Shown piece by piece: positions 18,012-26,320 of a stretch of 64,000 nucleotides of DNA. A program made the position numbers and the translations under genes. Positions within the stretch are counted from its first letter, which is position 1; every line of letters begins with the position of its first letter. Where the stretch lies: positions 1-64,000 of the forward strand of contig NZ_DYHZ01000002.1 of assembly GCF_020723905.1 (NCBI RefSeq), read 5' to 3'. The notes under the pieces were generated by a model that was not told the origin of the DNA, searched no databases, and saw nothing but the letters and a program-made list of their open reading frames with translations. This DNA is from Anaerolinea thermophila (GTDB lineage Bacteria > Chloroflexota > Anaerolineae > Anaerolineales > Anaerolineaceae).

Positions 18012-19076
18012 ATGCACAAACACATCGTTCTTCTTCCCGGCGACGGCATTGGTCCGGAGGTAGTGTCTGCCGCCAGACGCGTGCTGGATGCCGTTGCCGC
18101 CCGTCTTCATTTGAATCTGACGTACGTGGAGCATCTCATCGGCGGATGCGCCATTGACCGGCAGGGCACGGCGCTGAGCGCGGAAACCCTGCGCGCCTGC
18201 CAGAACGCCGATGCCGTCCTGCTGGGTGCGGTGGGCGGTCCGCAGTGGGATGATCCCACGGCGCCGGTGCGCCCGGAGCAGGGCTTGCTGGCGCTGCGCA
18301 AAGGGCTGGGGGTGTTTGCCAACCTGCGTCCGGTGCGCGTCTATCCTTCGCTGGTGGATGCCTCGCCACTGCGACCGGAAAAACTGCAGGGCGTGGACCT
18401 GCTGGTGGTGCGCGAACTGACCGGCGGGCTGTACTTTGGCGAACCCAAAGGGCGCTTTGAGGAGAATGGGCATCTCCGCGCGGTGGATACGCTGGAATAC
18501 CGGGATGACGAAATCGAGCGCATCCTCGATCTCTCTTTTCGGCTGGCGCAAAACCGCCGCCGCAAACTGACTCTGGTGGATAAAGCCAACGTGCTGGAAT
18601 CCTCGCGCCTGTGGCGGCAGATTGCCACGCAGATGGCAAGCCGCTATCCGGATGTTCGTCTGGATGTTCTGCTGGTGGATACGGCGGCAATGCGCCTGAT
18701 CACCCATCCGGCGAATTTCGATGTGATCGTGACCGAGAACATGTTCGGCGACATCCTCACCGACGAAGCCGCCGTGCTCTCCGGATCGATGGGACTGCTT
18801 CCATCGGCTTCGCTGGGAGGAAGCGGACCGGGCTTGTACGAACCCATTCACGGCTCTGCGCCGGACATTGCCGGGCAGGGTATTGCCAATCCGCTGGGCA
18901 CCATCCTCAGCGCGGCAATGATGTTGAGGTATTCGTTCCATCTGGAAGAGGGGGCGCGCGTTGTGGAAATGGCGGTGGAGCGCGCGCTTGCCGAAGGCTG
19001 TCGCACCCGCGATTTGGGCGGCAGCCTGACCACCGAAGAGATGACCGGCGCTGTGCTGGAGCGCCTGGTTTTTTAA
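18012..19076 (+). CDS. leuB: 3-isopropylmalate dehydrogenase
   Basis: 354-residue NAD-dependent beta-decarboxylating dehydrogenase giving 2-oxoisocaproate; it can also oxidise methylmalate from the citramalate route. [14 protein letters not shown], the substrate-binding [29 protein letters not shown] and the metal-binding [22 protein letters not shown] are present. GAAGGGAAG lies before ATG 18012. Confidence 0.95.
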   Translation: MHKHIVLLPGDGIGPEVVSAARRVLDAVAARLHLNLTYVEHLIGGCAIDRQGTALSAETLRACQNADAVLLGAVGGPQWDDPTAPVRPEQGLLALRKGLGVFANLRPVRVYPSLVDASPLRPEKLQGVDLLVVRELTGGLYFGEPKGRFEENGHLRAVDTLEYRDDEIERILDLSFRLAQNRRRKLTLVDKANVLESSRLWRQIATQMASRYPDVRLDVLLVDTAAMRLITHPANFDVIVTENMFGDILTDEAAVLSGSMGLLPSASLGGSGPGLYEPIHGSAPDIAGQGIANPLGTILSAAMMLRYSFHLEEGARVVEMAVERALAEGCRTRDLGGSLTTEEMTGAVLERLVF

Positions 19077-19103
19077 ATCATCACGCATCAGGGAGTACGC
19101 ATC

Positions 19104-20027
19104 ATGACCGATACACAGGAGTATATCTGGCTGGACGGGGAACTGGTGGAGAGCGAAAAAGCCACCCTGCCGTTCATGACTTCAGCCCTGCACTACGGAC
19201 TGGGGGTGTTCGAGGGCATCCGCTGTTACGAGACGCCGCGCGGACCGGCGATTTTCCGCCTTGCCGAACACATGGAGCGCCTGATCGACTCGGCGCGCAT
19301 TCTGGGCTTCCGCGACCTGCCCTACACGGCAGAGCAGTTGGGCGAAGCCTGCAAGGCGGTGGTGCGCGCCAACCGCCTCTCTTCCTGCTACATCCGCCCG
19401 CTGATTTTCTTCGACAGCAAGGTGAAGAATCTCAACCTCGATCAGGGCTGGGCGCGGGTGGGCATCGCCGCCTGGTACTGGGGGGCGTATCTGGGCGAGG
19501 AAGCGCTGGAAAAAGGCGCCCGGATGAACATCTCCTCGTACACCCGTCATCATCCCAACGTGATGATGACCAAAGCCAAGATCACCGGCAATTACGCCAA
19601 CAGCGTGCTGGCAAAGACCGAGTCGGTGCGGCTGGGCTTCGACGAAGCCATCATGCTCGACCCGCAGGGCTACGTTGCCGAATGCACCGGCGAGAACCTC
19701 TTCATCGTGCGCAATGGGGTCATCTACACGCCCGGCACCTGGGCGGTGCTGGAAGGCATCACCCGCGACGCGCTCATTACCGTGGCGCGCGATCTGGGCT
19801 ATTCGGTGGTGGAGACGCAGTTGAGCCGCGATCACCTCTACATTGCCGATGAGTGCTTCGTCAGCGGCACGGCGGCAGAGGTGGTGCCGGTGACCGAAAT
19901 TGACTTCCGCATCATTGGAACCGGGCGGCGCGGTCCGGTCACCCATGCCCTGCAGAAAGCCTTCCATGCGGTGGTGCACGGCGAAGATTCCCGTTATGCG
20001 CACTGGCTGACGTATGTCAACGATTGA
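19104..20027 (+). CDS. ilvE: Branched-chain amino acid aminotransferase
   Basis: 307-residue fold-type IV PLP enzyme for the last step to Val, Leu and Ile with glutamate as donor. YGLGVFEGIRCY, the PLP lysine (Lys159) in KAKITGNYANS, and YVAECTGENLFIV are diagnostic. GGGAG precedes ATG 19104. Such enzymes often also accept phenylalanine, notable because pheA follows eight bases after its stop. Confidence 0.95.
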   Translation: MTDTQEYIWLDGELVESEKATLPFMTSALHYGLGVFEGIRCYETPRGPAIFRLAEHMERLIDSARILGFRDLPYTAEQLGEACKAVVRANRLSSCYIRPLIFFDSKVKNLNLDQGWARVGIAAWYWGAYLGEEALEKGARMNISSYTRHHPNVMMTKAKITGNYANSVLAKTESVRLGFDEAIMLDPQGYVAECTGENLFIVRNGVIYTPGTWAVLEGITRDALITVARDLGYSVVETQLSRDHLYIADECFVSGTAAEVVPVTEIDFRIIGTGRRGPVTHALQKAFHAVVHGEDSRYAHWLTYVND

Positions 20028-20034
20028 TGGGCAG

Positions 20035-20868
20035 ATGAAGGTGGCGTTTCAGGGAGAGCCGGGGGCTTACTCCGAAGCCGCCATCTTCGAGCATTTTGGC
20101 GCACAGGTAGAAAGCCTGCCCTGCGAGACCTTTGATCAGGTGTTTCAGGTGGTGGCGCAGGGCAAAGCCCGCTACGGCTTCCTTCCCATTGAAAACTCGC
20201 TGGCGGGGAGCATTCACCGCAACTACGACCTGCTTCTGCAGAACGACCTGCACGTGGTGGGCGAGCATCACCTGCGCGTTTCCCACTGCCTGATTGGCAT
20301 GCCCGGGGCGCGTCTGGAAGAGATCGAGAGCGTCATCAGCCATCCGCAGGCGCTGGCACAGTGCGACGGCACCCTGCGCCGTCTGGAGGTGAAGACCGAG
20401 GCGGTGTACGATACAGCGGGTTCGGTGCGTCTGGTGCAGGCAGAAGGCAACCCTCGCCGCGCCGCCATTGCCTCGCGGCGGGCGGCGCAGTTGTACGGCA
20501 TGTCCATCCTCGCCGAAGCCATCGAGGACAACCCGCTGAACTTCACCCGCTTCCTCATCCTCGCGGTGGAGCCGGTGCATCCCTGGGGAGATGCCAAAAC
20601 GTCCATCGTTTTTGCCCTGCAGAATGCGCCGGGCGCCCTGTTCAAAGCCCTCAGCGTGTTTGCCCTGCGGGACATCGATTTGACCAAGATCGAATCCCGT
20701 CCGCTGGTGGGCAAGCCGTGGGAGTACCTTTTTTACATTGATCTGGCAGGCTCTACGGAAGAGGCGCGGGTGCGCAATGCCCTGCACAACCTGAGCGAAT
20801 TTGCCACCTTCCTGCGTGTGCTGGGGTCGTATCCCCGTCACCGCTTGATCGAACCTCCCGAAAACTGA
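20035..20868 (+). CDS. pheA: Prephenate dehydratase
   Basis: 277 residues (284 if started at ATG 20014 within ilvE). Converts prephenate to phenylpyruvate. The catalytic domain begins MKVAFQGEPGAYSEAAIFEHFG and includes NFTRFLIL; a C-terminal ACT domain has NAPGALFKALSVFALRDIDL and KIESRP, the allosteric phenylalanine site. ATG 20035 matches the usual family N-terminus, so it is preferred. Last gene of the operon; its presence links Phe synthesis to branched-chain control. Confidence 0.93.
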   Translation: MKVAFQGEPGAYSEAAIFEHFGAQVESLPCETFDQVFQVVAQGKARYGFLPIENSLAGSIHRNYDLLLQNDLHVVGEHHLRVSHCLIGMPGARLEEIESVISHPQALAQCDGTLRRLEVKTEAVYDTAGSVRLVQAEGNPRRAAIASRRAAQLYGMSILAEAIEDNPLNFTRFLILAVEPVHPWGDAKTSIVFALQNAPGALFKALSVFALRDIDLTKIESRPLVGKPWEYLFYIDLAGSTEEARVRNALHNLSEFATFLRVLGSYPRHRLIEPPEN

Positions 20869-20886
20869 CTCCTCCTCCCAAGCCTT

Positions 20887-20911
20887 CCGCCCGCAGACCC
20901 CCTGCGGGCGG
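20887..20911 (+). terminator. Hairpin at the end of the ilv-leu operon
   Basis: A perfect 10-bp stem CCGCCCGCAG (20887-20896) / CTGCGGGCGG (20902-20911), loop ACCCC. No T tract follows, so termination may need another factor or use both strands. It lies between convergent pheA and the GNAT gene. Confidence 0.55.
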
Positions 20912-20933
20912 ACAGGTGATATGGAGAGGACTT

Positions 20934-21545
20934 TCACAGGCGTTTGACCATGCGCCAGAAGCCGGGGATGTCGGTTTCCCGCTCCAGATGGGAGAAGCGA
21001 TATTCCCGATCCACCTCAAAGCCAGCGCCCAGATACAGCCTCTGGGCGGGCAGGTTCTCCAGACTCACCAGCAGGGAAAGCGCCGAAAGCCGCAGGGCGC
21101 GGGCGGTTTGGGCGGCGTGTTCCAGGATGGCTTTGCCTACCCCCCTGCCGCGGTGGGAAGGACTGACCGCCAGCGCCTGAATGTACACCTCGCCGGAGTG
21201 GGCTTCCCGCACTCCGCTGAAGGCAGCCGCCCGGCGGATAAAGGTCAGGGACTTTCGCCAGCCCAACAGGGGCAACATCACCGCGGCGGTGTGCAGGTCA
21301 AGGCGGGGCAGGAGCGCGCCCGGATAGGCGATCAGCAACCCGATGATCTCATCGTCATGCTCGAGCAGTTGGGTAAAGGCATGGCTGAGGCGGTTGCGCG
21401 GATGTCGGAAGAGCGCTTCCAGATTGCGCCGGGCAAGCGCAGAGGAGCCCACTCCGAAGAGGAAATCGGCAAACGCGCCCATGGTGGCGTGAATCAGCGG
21501 CAGGGCGACCGGGGCATCCTCTGCCCGGGCGGCGCGCCAGTTCAT
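20934..21545 (-). CDS. GNAT-family N-acetyltransferase
   Basis: 203 residues. The acetyl-CoA site motif (VYIQALAVSPSHRGRGVGKAIL, around residues 120-141) and the following SLENLPAQRLYLGAGFEV are classic GNAT features. Substrate unknown. It starts three bases after the CBS-domain gene, in what appears to be one transcript with crcB, so it is probably under fluoride-riboswitch control. Confidence 0.85.
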   Translation of the reverse strand: MNWRAARAEDAPVALPLIHATMGAFADFLFGVGSSALARRNLEALFRHPRNRLSHAFTQLLEHDDEIIGLLIAYPGALLPRLDLHTAAVMLPLLGWRKSLTFIRRAAAFSGVREAHSGEVYIQALAVSPSHRGRGVGKAILEHAAQTARALRLSALSLLVSLENLPAQRLYLGAGFEVDREYRFSHLERETDIPGFWRMVKRL

Positions 21546-21548
21546 GTT

Positions 21549-22832
21549 TTACTCTCCGGCTCCGGGAATCTCCGCAAAATCGGCGTACAGGGCTTCCATC
21601 AATGCCTGACGGTCAACCACTCCCAGCAGACTGCCCGCTTCGTCCACCACTGCCAGCACCTTGCGTCCTTCCGCCAGCATGGTCTGTACGGCTGAGGCGA
21701 TGGGGAAATCCGGCGGAACGGTGAGCACGCCGCGGGAGTACAGGTCTGCGGCGGTTACTTTGAGCGGGGGCGGCGATGCCAGCCGCCGCAGGGCATGGAG
21801 CACTCCCTTGCGCTGAGCCGCTTCGACCCGCGCCACCACATCCGAATCGCTGAGCACTCCGAGGGGGTTGCGGTGTTCATCCACCACCAGCAGGCGGTTG
21901 GATGCGCTGGCGGCGAACTTTTCCACGATCTGGTCAATGCCTTCGTGGAGGTGGATGACCGGCAAATCGGTGCGCATCACCTCGCCGACGGTGCGCACCG
22001 CGCCCCGCACAGCGGCGGCGCTTTCCGGCAGGGCAACCGTGCCGCTGATCTGCCGCAGGACATCCAGCCGTGAGAGCATGCCCACCAGTTGGTTTCTGGC
22101 GTTGACCACCGGCAGGCGCTTCAGCCCTTTTTCGATCATGCGGCGCACGGCTTTGCCCAGATGCTCATCCTCCCGCACGGTGATGACCGGCTGAGTCATC
22201 ACGTCTTTCACCCGCAGGGGCGAGTCGCTCAGCAGGCGCATTTCTTCCTGCAGTTCGGATTCATCCAGCCGCACTGCCACCGAAAGGCGCTGACGGATGA
22301 CGCCCCGCTCCAGCAGGTCTTCGCTGGTGAGGATGCCCACCACCTGCCCCTCGGCATCCACCACCGGCATGGCTTTGATCCCGCTTTCCAGCATGCGCTG
22401 CCATGCCTGCCGCACGCTCATCTCCGGCGTCAGGTGGATAACGTTGCGGGTCATCACCTCGCTCACCAGACGCTCGGCGGGCAGGGGGTTGAGCAGTCGC
22501 TGGGTGTACTTGAGGATGTTCACTTCTTCCAGCGTAATCATGCCTTCCTGCACCATGGGGGAGATGCTTTCCAGCGCCTGATGGATTTTTTCAGGGGTAT
22601 CCACCACTTCGATGATGATGGGTAAATCGCTGGACAGCACTTCCAGATCTGCCGAGCGCAGGTAGGCATGTGCGCCAAATCCGCTGATGCCGCGCAGGAC
22701 GGTGGCGCCTGCCACCTTTTGCTGGCGCAGAACATCCAGAATTGCCACGTAGAGCAGTTTGCCCCGCCAGCGGTCGCTCTCGCCCAGATAAATGCGCAGT
22801 CTCAAACCCTCTCGAGTCTGGGGAAAATCCAT
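21549..22832 (-). CDS. DUF190 and four-CBS-domain protein
   Basis: 427 residues. An N-terminal DUF190 domain (about 5-110; LRIYLGESDRWRGKLLY, GFGAH) is followed by four CBS motifs at roughly 128-175, 215-265, 290-340 and 365-415, each with the hydrophobic-VV(D/N)-x-G(V/M)L pattern, forming two Bateman modules that usually bind adenine nucleotides. DUF190 has PII-like structure in known cases. ATG 22832 with GGAGG; the in-frame extension to 22940 overlaps crcB and is rejected. It is 14 bases after crcB, suggesting a sensor or regulator for fluoride or ion stress. Confidence 0.88.
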   Translation of the reverse strand: MDFPQTREGLRLRIYLGESDRWRGKLLYVAILDVLRQQKVAGATVLRGISGFGAHAYLRSADLEVLSSDLPIIIEVVDTPEKIHQALESISPMVQEGMITLEEVNILKYTQRLLNPLPAERLVSEVMTRNVIHLTPEMSVRQAWQRMLESGIKAMPVVDAEGQVVGILTSEDLLERGVIRQRLSVAVRLDESELQEEMRLLSDSPLRVKDVMTQPVITVREDEHLGKAVRRMIEKGLKRLPVVNARNQLVGMLSRLDVLRQISGTVALPESAAAVRGAVRTVGEVMRTDLPVIHLHEGIDQIVEKFAASASNRLLVVDEHRNPLGVLSDSDVVARVEAAQRKGVLHALRRLASPPPLKVTAADLYSRGVLTVPPDFPIASAVQTMLAEGRKVLAVVDEAGSLLGVVDRQALMEALYADFAEIPGAGE

Positions 22833-22846
22833 GCCACACCTCCGTT

Positions 22847-23224
22847 TCAGGAAAGCGCCTTTCCTAAATATACCCCAAATCCTGCGGCGAGCAATCCCAG
22901 CGCCATGCTCCCCAGCACGTTCAGCAACCCTGCCAGCCACTGCCCTTTCATGAAGAGGTTGATGCTCTCGTAGGTAAAGGTGGAAAAGGTCGTGTACGCT
23001 CCCAGAAAACCCACCGTGACCAGCAGACGCAGGTTGGGGTCAACCGGGTAGCGCCCGGTGACCAGCGTCATGAACAGACCGAGCAGGAAACTCCCGCTCA
23101 GGTTGATGATGAACGTTCCCCAGGGGAAGGCGGCGCCCCAGCGCTGTGCCGCCCAGACGCCCAGCCAGTAGCGTGCATTCGCGCCCAGCATGGCGCCGAT
23201 AGAAATCCAGAGAACCCGATCCAT
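22847..23224 (-). CDS. crcB: Fluoride channel CrcB/Fluc
   Basis: 125-residue small membrane protein with four hydrophobic segments. ISIGAMLGANARYWLG, PWGTFIINLSGSFLLGLF and VGFLGAYTTFSTFTYE are the Fluc signatures; the Asn and the Phe residues of the TTFSTF region line the fluoride pore in characterised homologues. It forms a dual-topology dimer that expels fluoride. ATG 23224 has AAGGTGAG seven bases upstream; GTG 23236 is an alternative. A fluoride riboswitch lies directly upstream. Confidence 0.95.
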   Translation of the reverse strand: MDRVLWISIGAMLGANARYWLGVWAAQRWGAAFPWGTFIINLSGSFLLGLFMTLVTGRYPVDPNLRLLVTVGFLGAYTTFSTFTYESINLFMKGQWLAGLLNVLGSMALGLLAAGFGVYLGKALS

Positions 23225-23251
23225 GTTTGCTCTCACCTTGTCAGTCCAATC

Positions 23252-23286
23252 AAAAAGCCCCTGCCAGATTTTTTCGGGCAGAGGCT
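23252..23286 (-). terminator. Riboswitch expression-platform terminator
   Basis: On the minus strand AGCCTCTGCC (23286-23277) pairs with GGCAGGGGCT (23265-23256), with one G-A mismatch position, and is followed by TTTTT. Its 5' arm shares GCCTC with the aptamer, so aptamer and terminator exclude each other. Fluoride binding would favour read-through into crcB. Confidence 0.8.
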
Positions 23287-23333
23287 ATCATCCTTTCGGC
23301 GGTTCGGAGAAACTCCGTGCGAGCCTCATCGCA
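23278..23333 (-). promoter_or_regulatory. Fluoride riboswitch (crcB motif)
   Basis: The minus strand reads GATGAGGCTCGCACGG, a CGGAG/CTCCG hairpin (23305-23317), then AACCGCC, GAAAGGATGATAGCCTCTGC. This matches the known fluoride aptamer layout (GATGAGGC, a hairpin, AACYGCC, TGATGGCCTC). GAGGC pairs with GCCTC at the 3' side. It lies about 54 bases before crcB, its usual target. Confidence 0.88.
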
Positions 23334-23498
23334 CGACACGGATTATAACAGAAAATCAGCCCAAAATCAGGGGAGACGCCGGGCGTTTTTGTAGCGGATG
23401 TCCGTGCCCCTGCGGGGTGCGTCTGAAGGGCGTGCCCAAGGGGGTTTCTTCCATAAAAATCATCCTCCTCGCGGCGGATGCTTTTTTCCACCTCCCGT

Positions 23499-23511
23499 TA
23501 AAATCAATCGT
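23499..23511 (+). promoter_or_regulatory. -10 box of a probable leaderless transcript
   Basis: TAAAAT at 23499-23504 lies seven bases before ATG 23512 with no Shine-Dalgarno between. The arrangement (CCCNTTAAAAT, 7 bases, ATGAA) closely resembles that before the gene at 112. Confidence 0.5.
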
Positions 23512-24102
23512 ATGAAAATGCCTGTTGCCCTTCCCGCTTCCCAACTGCCGCCGAACTACCGTGAAGTGGAGTACTGGCGCATCACCGCCAGCCGAAAGCG
23601 CGTGGTTCTGGCAAATCTGCTGGCAATTGCGCTTCTGCCCGTGTTTATCGGGCTGTCTCTGTGGGCAATGCACATTGCCGGAGTTTCGCTGGATGGTTTG
23701 ATCCTCACCGTTCCGCTGATATTGCTGGCTGGTCTGGCGGTGATTTTCATCCATGAAGGGGTGCACGCACTGGGGGTGCTGGTGTTTGGGGTCAAACCCC
23801 GCTTCGGCATTCTCTGGAAAGCCTTAGCGTTCTACACCACCATGCCCGGATGGGTGTTCAAACGGTGGGCGTACTGGGTCATTTTACTTGCCCCACTGGT
23901 GGTGTTGAGCGGGGTGCTCCCCCTGATGGCATCCTTCCTGCCAGGCGAATTCTGGCGTTCGCTGATCGCCCTCATGATGGTTCTGAACGGGGCGGGTTCG
24001 GCGGGCGATCTTATCCTTGCCGTCCTCCTGCTCCGCTATCCCCCCTGCGCCTACGTGGCAGACGAAAAGGACGGCATGCGCATTTTCCTGCCCGCCGATT
24101 GA
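23512..24102 (+). CDS. DUF3267-type membrane zinc metallopeptidase-like protein
   Basis: 196 residues with about four hydrophobic segments. HEGVH at 81-85 fits the zinc HExxH motif at the edge of a membrane helix, as in DUF3267 putative zincins; the AxGS/D segment NGAGSAGDLILAVLL may hold the third ligand (Asp). Function unknown; site-2-protease-like membrane proteolysis is possible. ATG 23512 chosen because a -10 box lies immediately upstream; the longer in-frame extension is compositionally unlike the protein. Confidence 0.75.
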   Translation: MKMPVALPASQLPPNYREVEYWRITASRKRVVLANLLAIALLPVFIGLSLWAMHIAGVSLDGLILTVPLILLAGLAVIFIHEGVHALGVLVFGVKPRFGILWKALAFYTTMPGWVFKRWAYWVILLAPLVVLSGVLPLMASFLPGEFWRSLIALMMVLNGAGSAGDLILAVLLLRYPPCAYVADEKDGMRIFLPAD

Positions 24103-24149
24103 GCCTTTCCCCTGCGGGCTTGTGGTACAATCGCCGCGGAGACTGACGC

Positions 24150-25361
24150 ATGCTTTCCCGCCTGCAATCCCACCCCTATCCCCGTCAGTTCTGGCTGATG
24201 TTTGCTGGCATGTTGATCAGCACCACCGGAGCCAGCATGATCTGGCCCTTCCTGATGATCTACGCCAGCGAGACGCTCTCCCTCCCTCTCAGCACGGTGA
24301 CCATCCTGATGACCCTCAGTTCCCTGATGGGGCTGGTGTCGTCCTTTATTGCCGGTCCCATTGTGGACCGCCTGGGACGCAAGTGGGCAATGGCGATCAG
24401 CCTGCTGGTCAACGGGGGCGGGTATTTGCTGTTGAGCCGCGCAGATACCCTGCCGGCTTTTGCGCTGGCGATGGCGGTCAACGGCACTTTCAACCCCATC
24501 TACCGCGTGGGCGCCGATGCCATGCTGGCAGACCTGATTCCCCCGCAGTGGCGCACCGATGCCTATGCCCTGATGCGCATGAGCAACAACGTGGGGGTGG
24601 CGCTGGGACCTGCCATTGGCGGGTTCATTGCCTCGCGGTCTTACGTCATCGCCTTTTACTGCGCCGCGGCTGGGCTGGCAGCCTATGGTCTGCTGGTGCT
24701 GCTCTTTGCCCGCGAAACGCTTCCTCCGGACGCTTCTTCGTCGCCCGCCGAGCCGCTGGGCGGTTACGTACAGGTGCTTTCCGATCGTCTGTACCGCGCC
24801 TTTCTGGTTGCTTTCACCCTGAATCAGATGGTGGCGGCGCTCATCTGGGTGCTGCTTTCGGCGCACGTCAAGCGCGCCTATGGCATTCCCGAGAGTATGT
24901 ACGGCTGGCTACCCACCACCAACGCGCTGATGGTGGTGTTCTTCCAGTACGGGGTTTCCAGAATCACCCAGCGCTTTGAGCCGCGGCGGATGATGGCGCT
25001 GGGGGCACTGCTGTATGCGCTGGCAGCGCTGGGAATTGCCTTTTCCTCCACCTACCCGGCGTTCTGGGTTTGCATGGTGGTGATGACCCTGGGGGAACTT
25101 ATCCTCGTGCCGACTTCCAGCACTTTTGCCGCCAATCTGGCGCCTGCCCACATGCGCGGACGCTACATGTCCCTCTACGGGCTGACGTGGGGCGTCTCGG
25201 CGGGCATCAGCCCGCTGGTGGGCGGCAACCTGTACGAAACCCTGGGCGCGCGCGCCATGTGGCTCACCGGCACGCTGGTGGGGCTGGGGTCTTCGGCGTT
25301 GTTTTTGCGCATGGGAAAACGGGCGGAGGGACAGGTTACGGAAACAGCCGCCGGGCTTTGA
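24150..25361 (+). CDS. Major facilitator superfamily transporter
   Basis: 403 residues, about 12 membrane segments. Motif A appears as GPIVDRLGRKWAM between helices 2 and 3; ADLIPPQWRTDAYALMRMSNNVGVALGPAIGGF is typical of drug-efflux-like MFS proteins. Substrate unknown. TACAAT at 24126-24131 gives a short leader. Its 3' end overlaps the convergent NrtR-like gene by 26 bases. Confidence 0.87.
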   Translation: MLSRLQSHPYPRQFWLMFAGMLISTTGASMIWPFLMIYASETLSLPLSTVTILMTLSSLMGLVSSFIAGPIVDRLGRKWAMAISLLVNGGGYLLLSRADTLPAFALAMAVNGTFNPIYRVGADAMLADLIPPQWRTDAYALMRMSNNVGVALGPAIGGFIASRSYVIAFYCAAAGLAAYGLLVLLFARETLPPDASSSPAEPLGGYVQVLSDRLYRAFLVAFTLNQMVAALIWVLLSAHVKRAYGIPESMYGWLPTTNALMVVFFQYGVSRITQRFEPRRMMALGALLYALAALGIAFSSTYPAFWVCMVVMTLGELILVPTSSTFAANLAPAHMRGRYMSLYGLTWGVSAGISPLVGGNLYETLGARAMWLTGTLVGLGSSALFLRMGKRAEGQVTETAAGL

Positions 25362-25980
25362 CTTCGGCGACGGCGTCGGGGCGGTAGCGGTACAGGCGGG
25401 CGGGTCTGCCCTCGCCGGTACGGCACTCTGCGGTGGCTTCAATGATGCCCGCCTGCAGGATGCGCCGCCGGAAATTGCGTTTGTCCAGTTTTTCTCCCAG
25501 AATCATCTCGTAAATGCGCTGGAGTTCCGAAAGGGTGAAGCGTTCGGGCAGTAGTTGAAAGCCCACTGCCGAGTACTCCAGTTTGTAGCGCAAGCGGCGC
25601 ATGGCGTAGGCGATGATCTCCGCATGGTCGCCGGTGAGCGGAGGGAGCGCTTCCACTGCCCACCAGCGGGCGGACGGGTGAGGGGACCCATACAGGCGAC
25701 TGGCGGGGAGCAGGGCAAAATAGACCACCGAGATCAGGCGCGGATTTGCCCGGGCAGGCTCGCCGTAAGTGTACAACTGTTCCAGATAAGTTTCACGGAT
25801 GCCGGTCAACTGACTGAGCAGGCAGGTGGCGGTCTCTTCCAGCGAGCGGGTCAGCGGCACGGGCGCGCCGGGCAACTCAAAGCATTCGCCAGCGGCGCAC
25901 AGCAGGACGTGCAGCCGTTCCTCCAGCAAACAAAACGCCACCACGCGCACATCCAGGCTGGGAATGAGGGACGCCTCCAT
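25336..25980 (-). CDS. NrtR-like Nudix/winged-helix transcriptional regulator
   Basis: 214 residues. The N-terminal 140 form a Nudix fold (VRVVAFCLLEERLHVLLC, YGSPHPSARWWAVEALPPL) in which the Nudix box is degenerate: the segment after ELPGAPV has EETATCLLSQLTGI without the REXXEE core, so catalysis is unlikely. The C-terminal part (FTLSELQRIYEMILGEKLDKRNFRRRILQ) is the winged helix of the NrtR family, which senses ADP-ribose or NAD metabolites in studied cases. No NAD gene is adjacent, so its targets are elsewhere or include the divergent lipoprotein. Confidence 0.8.
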   Translation of the reverse strand: MEASLIPSLDVRVVAFCLLEERLHVLLCAAGECFELPGAPVPLTRSLEETATCLLSQLTGIRETYLEQLYTYGEPARANPRLISVVYFALLPASRLYGSPHPSARWWAVEALPPLTGDHAEIIAYAMRRLRYKLEYSAVGFQLLPERFTLSELQRIYEMILGEKLDKRNFRRRILQAGIIEATAECRTGEGRPARLYRYRPDAVAEVKARRLFP

Positions 25981-26320
25981 GAGAAAGATTATAAATCAAC
26001 CCTTCGTTTCGGGCAGGCGCACAGCCTTATGCCTTTGTAAAAAGGGGGATACTCCAGTGGTCAAAAATAATATAATAAGATAAAGAAATCTAAATAATCT
26101 GCATTTGAGGTCGGAGAAGCCCATCATTGTATCTTTTATGGCAAAGCGCATTCTCAGGGAGGGAACCCCGCGGTTGACCTCGTCCTTTTGAGTGAAATTT
26201 TCGTGCTGATCGAGAAGCCCTCTCTCTCCTGTGGAGGCGCGCCATGACATCCGGGAAATATCCCGAACTCAGGCAGAGAACAACAGACAGGCATTCTGGA
26301 ACATTCAACGGGAGGGAAAG
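25981..26320. other. 340-base intergenic region upstream of the PKD lipoprotein
   Basis: No gene is supported here. There is a marked AT-rich island at about 26060-26105 containing TATAAT-like sequences on both strands, probably a divergent promoter region. If transcription starts there the lipoprotein has a leader of about 230 bases; GAGGTC (26107-26112) can pair with GACCTC (26176-26181), enclosing a smaller hairpin. No known riboswitch was recognised. Confidence 0.4.

Noticed and set aside
22833-22940. N-terminal extension of the DUF190/CBS protein
   Set aside because: It overlaps crcB and lies before a good SD for ATG 22832.
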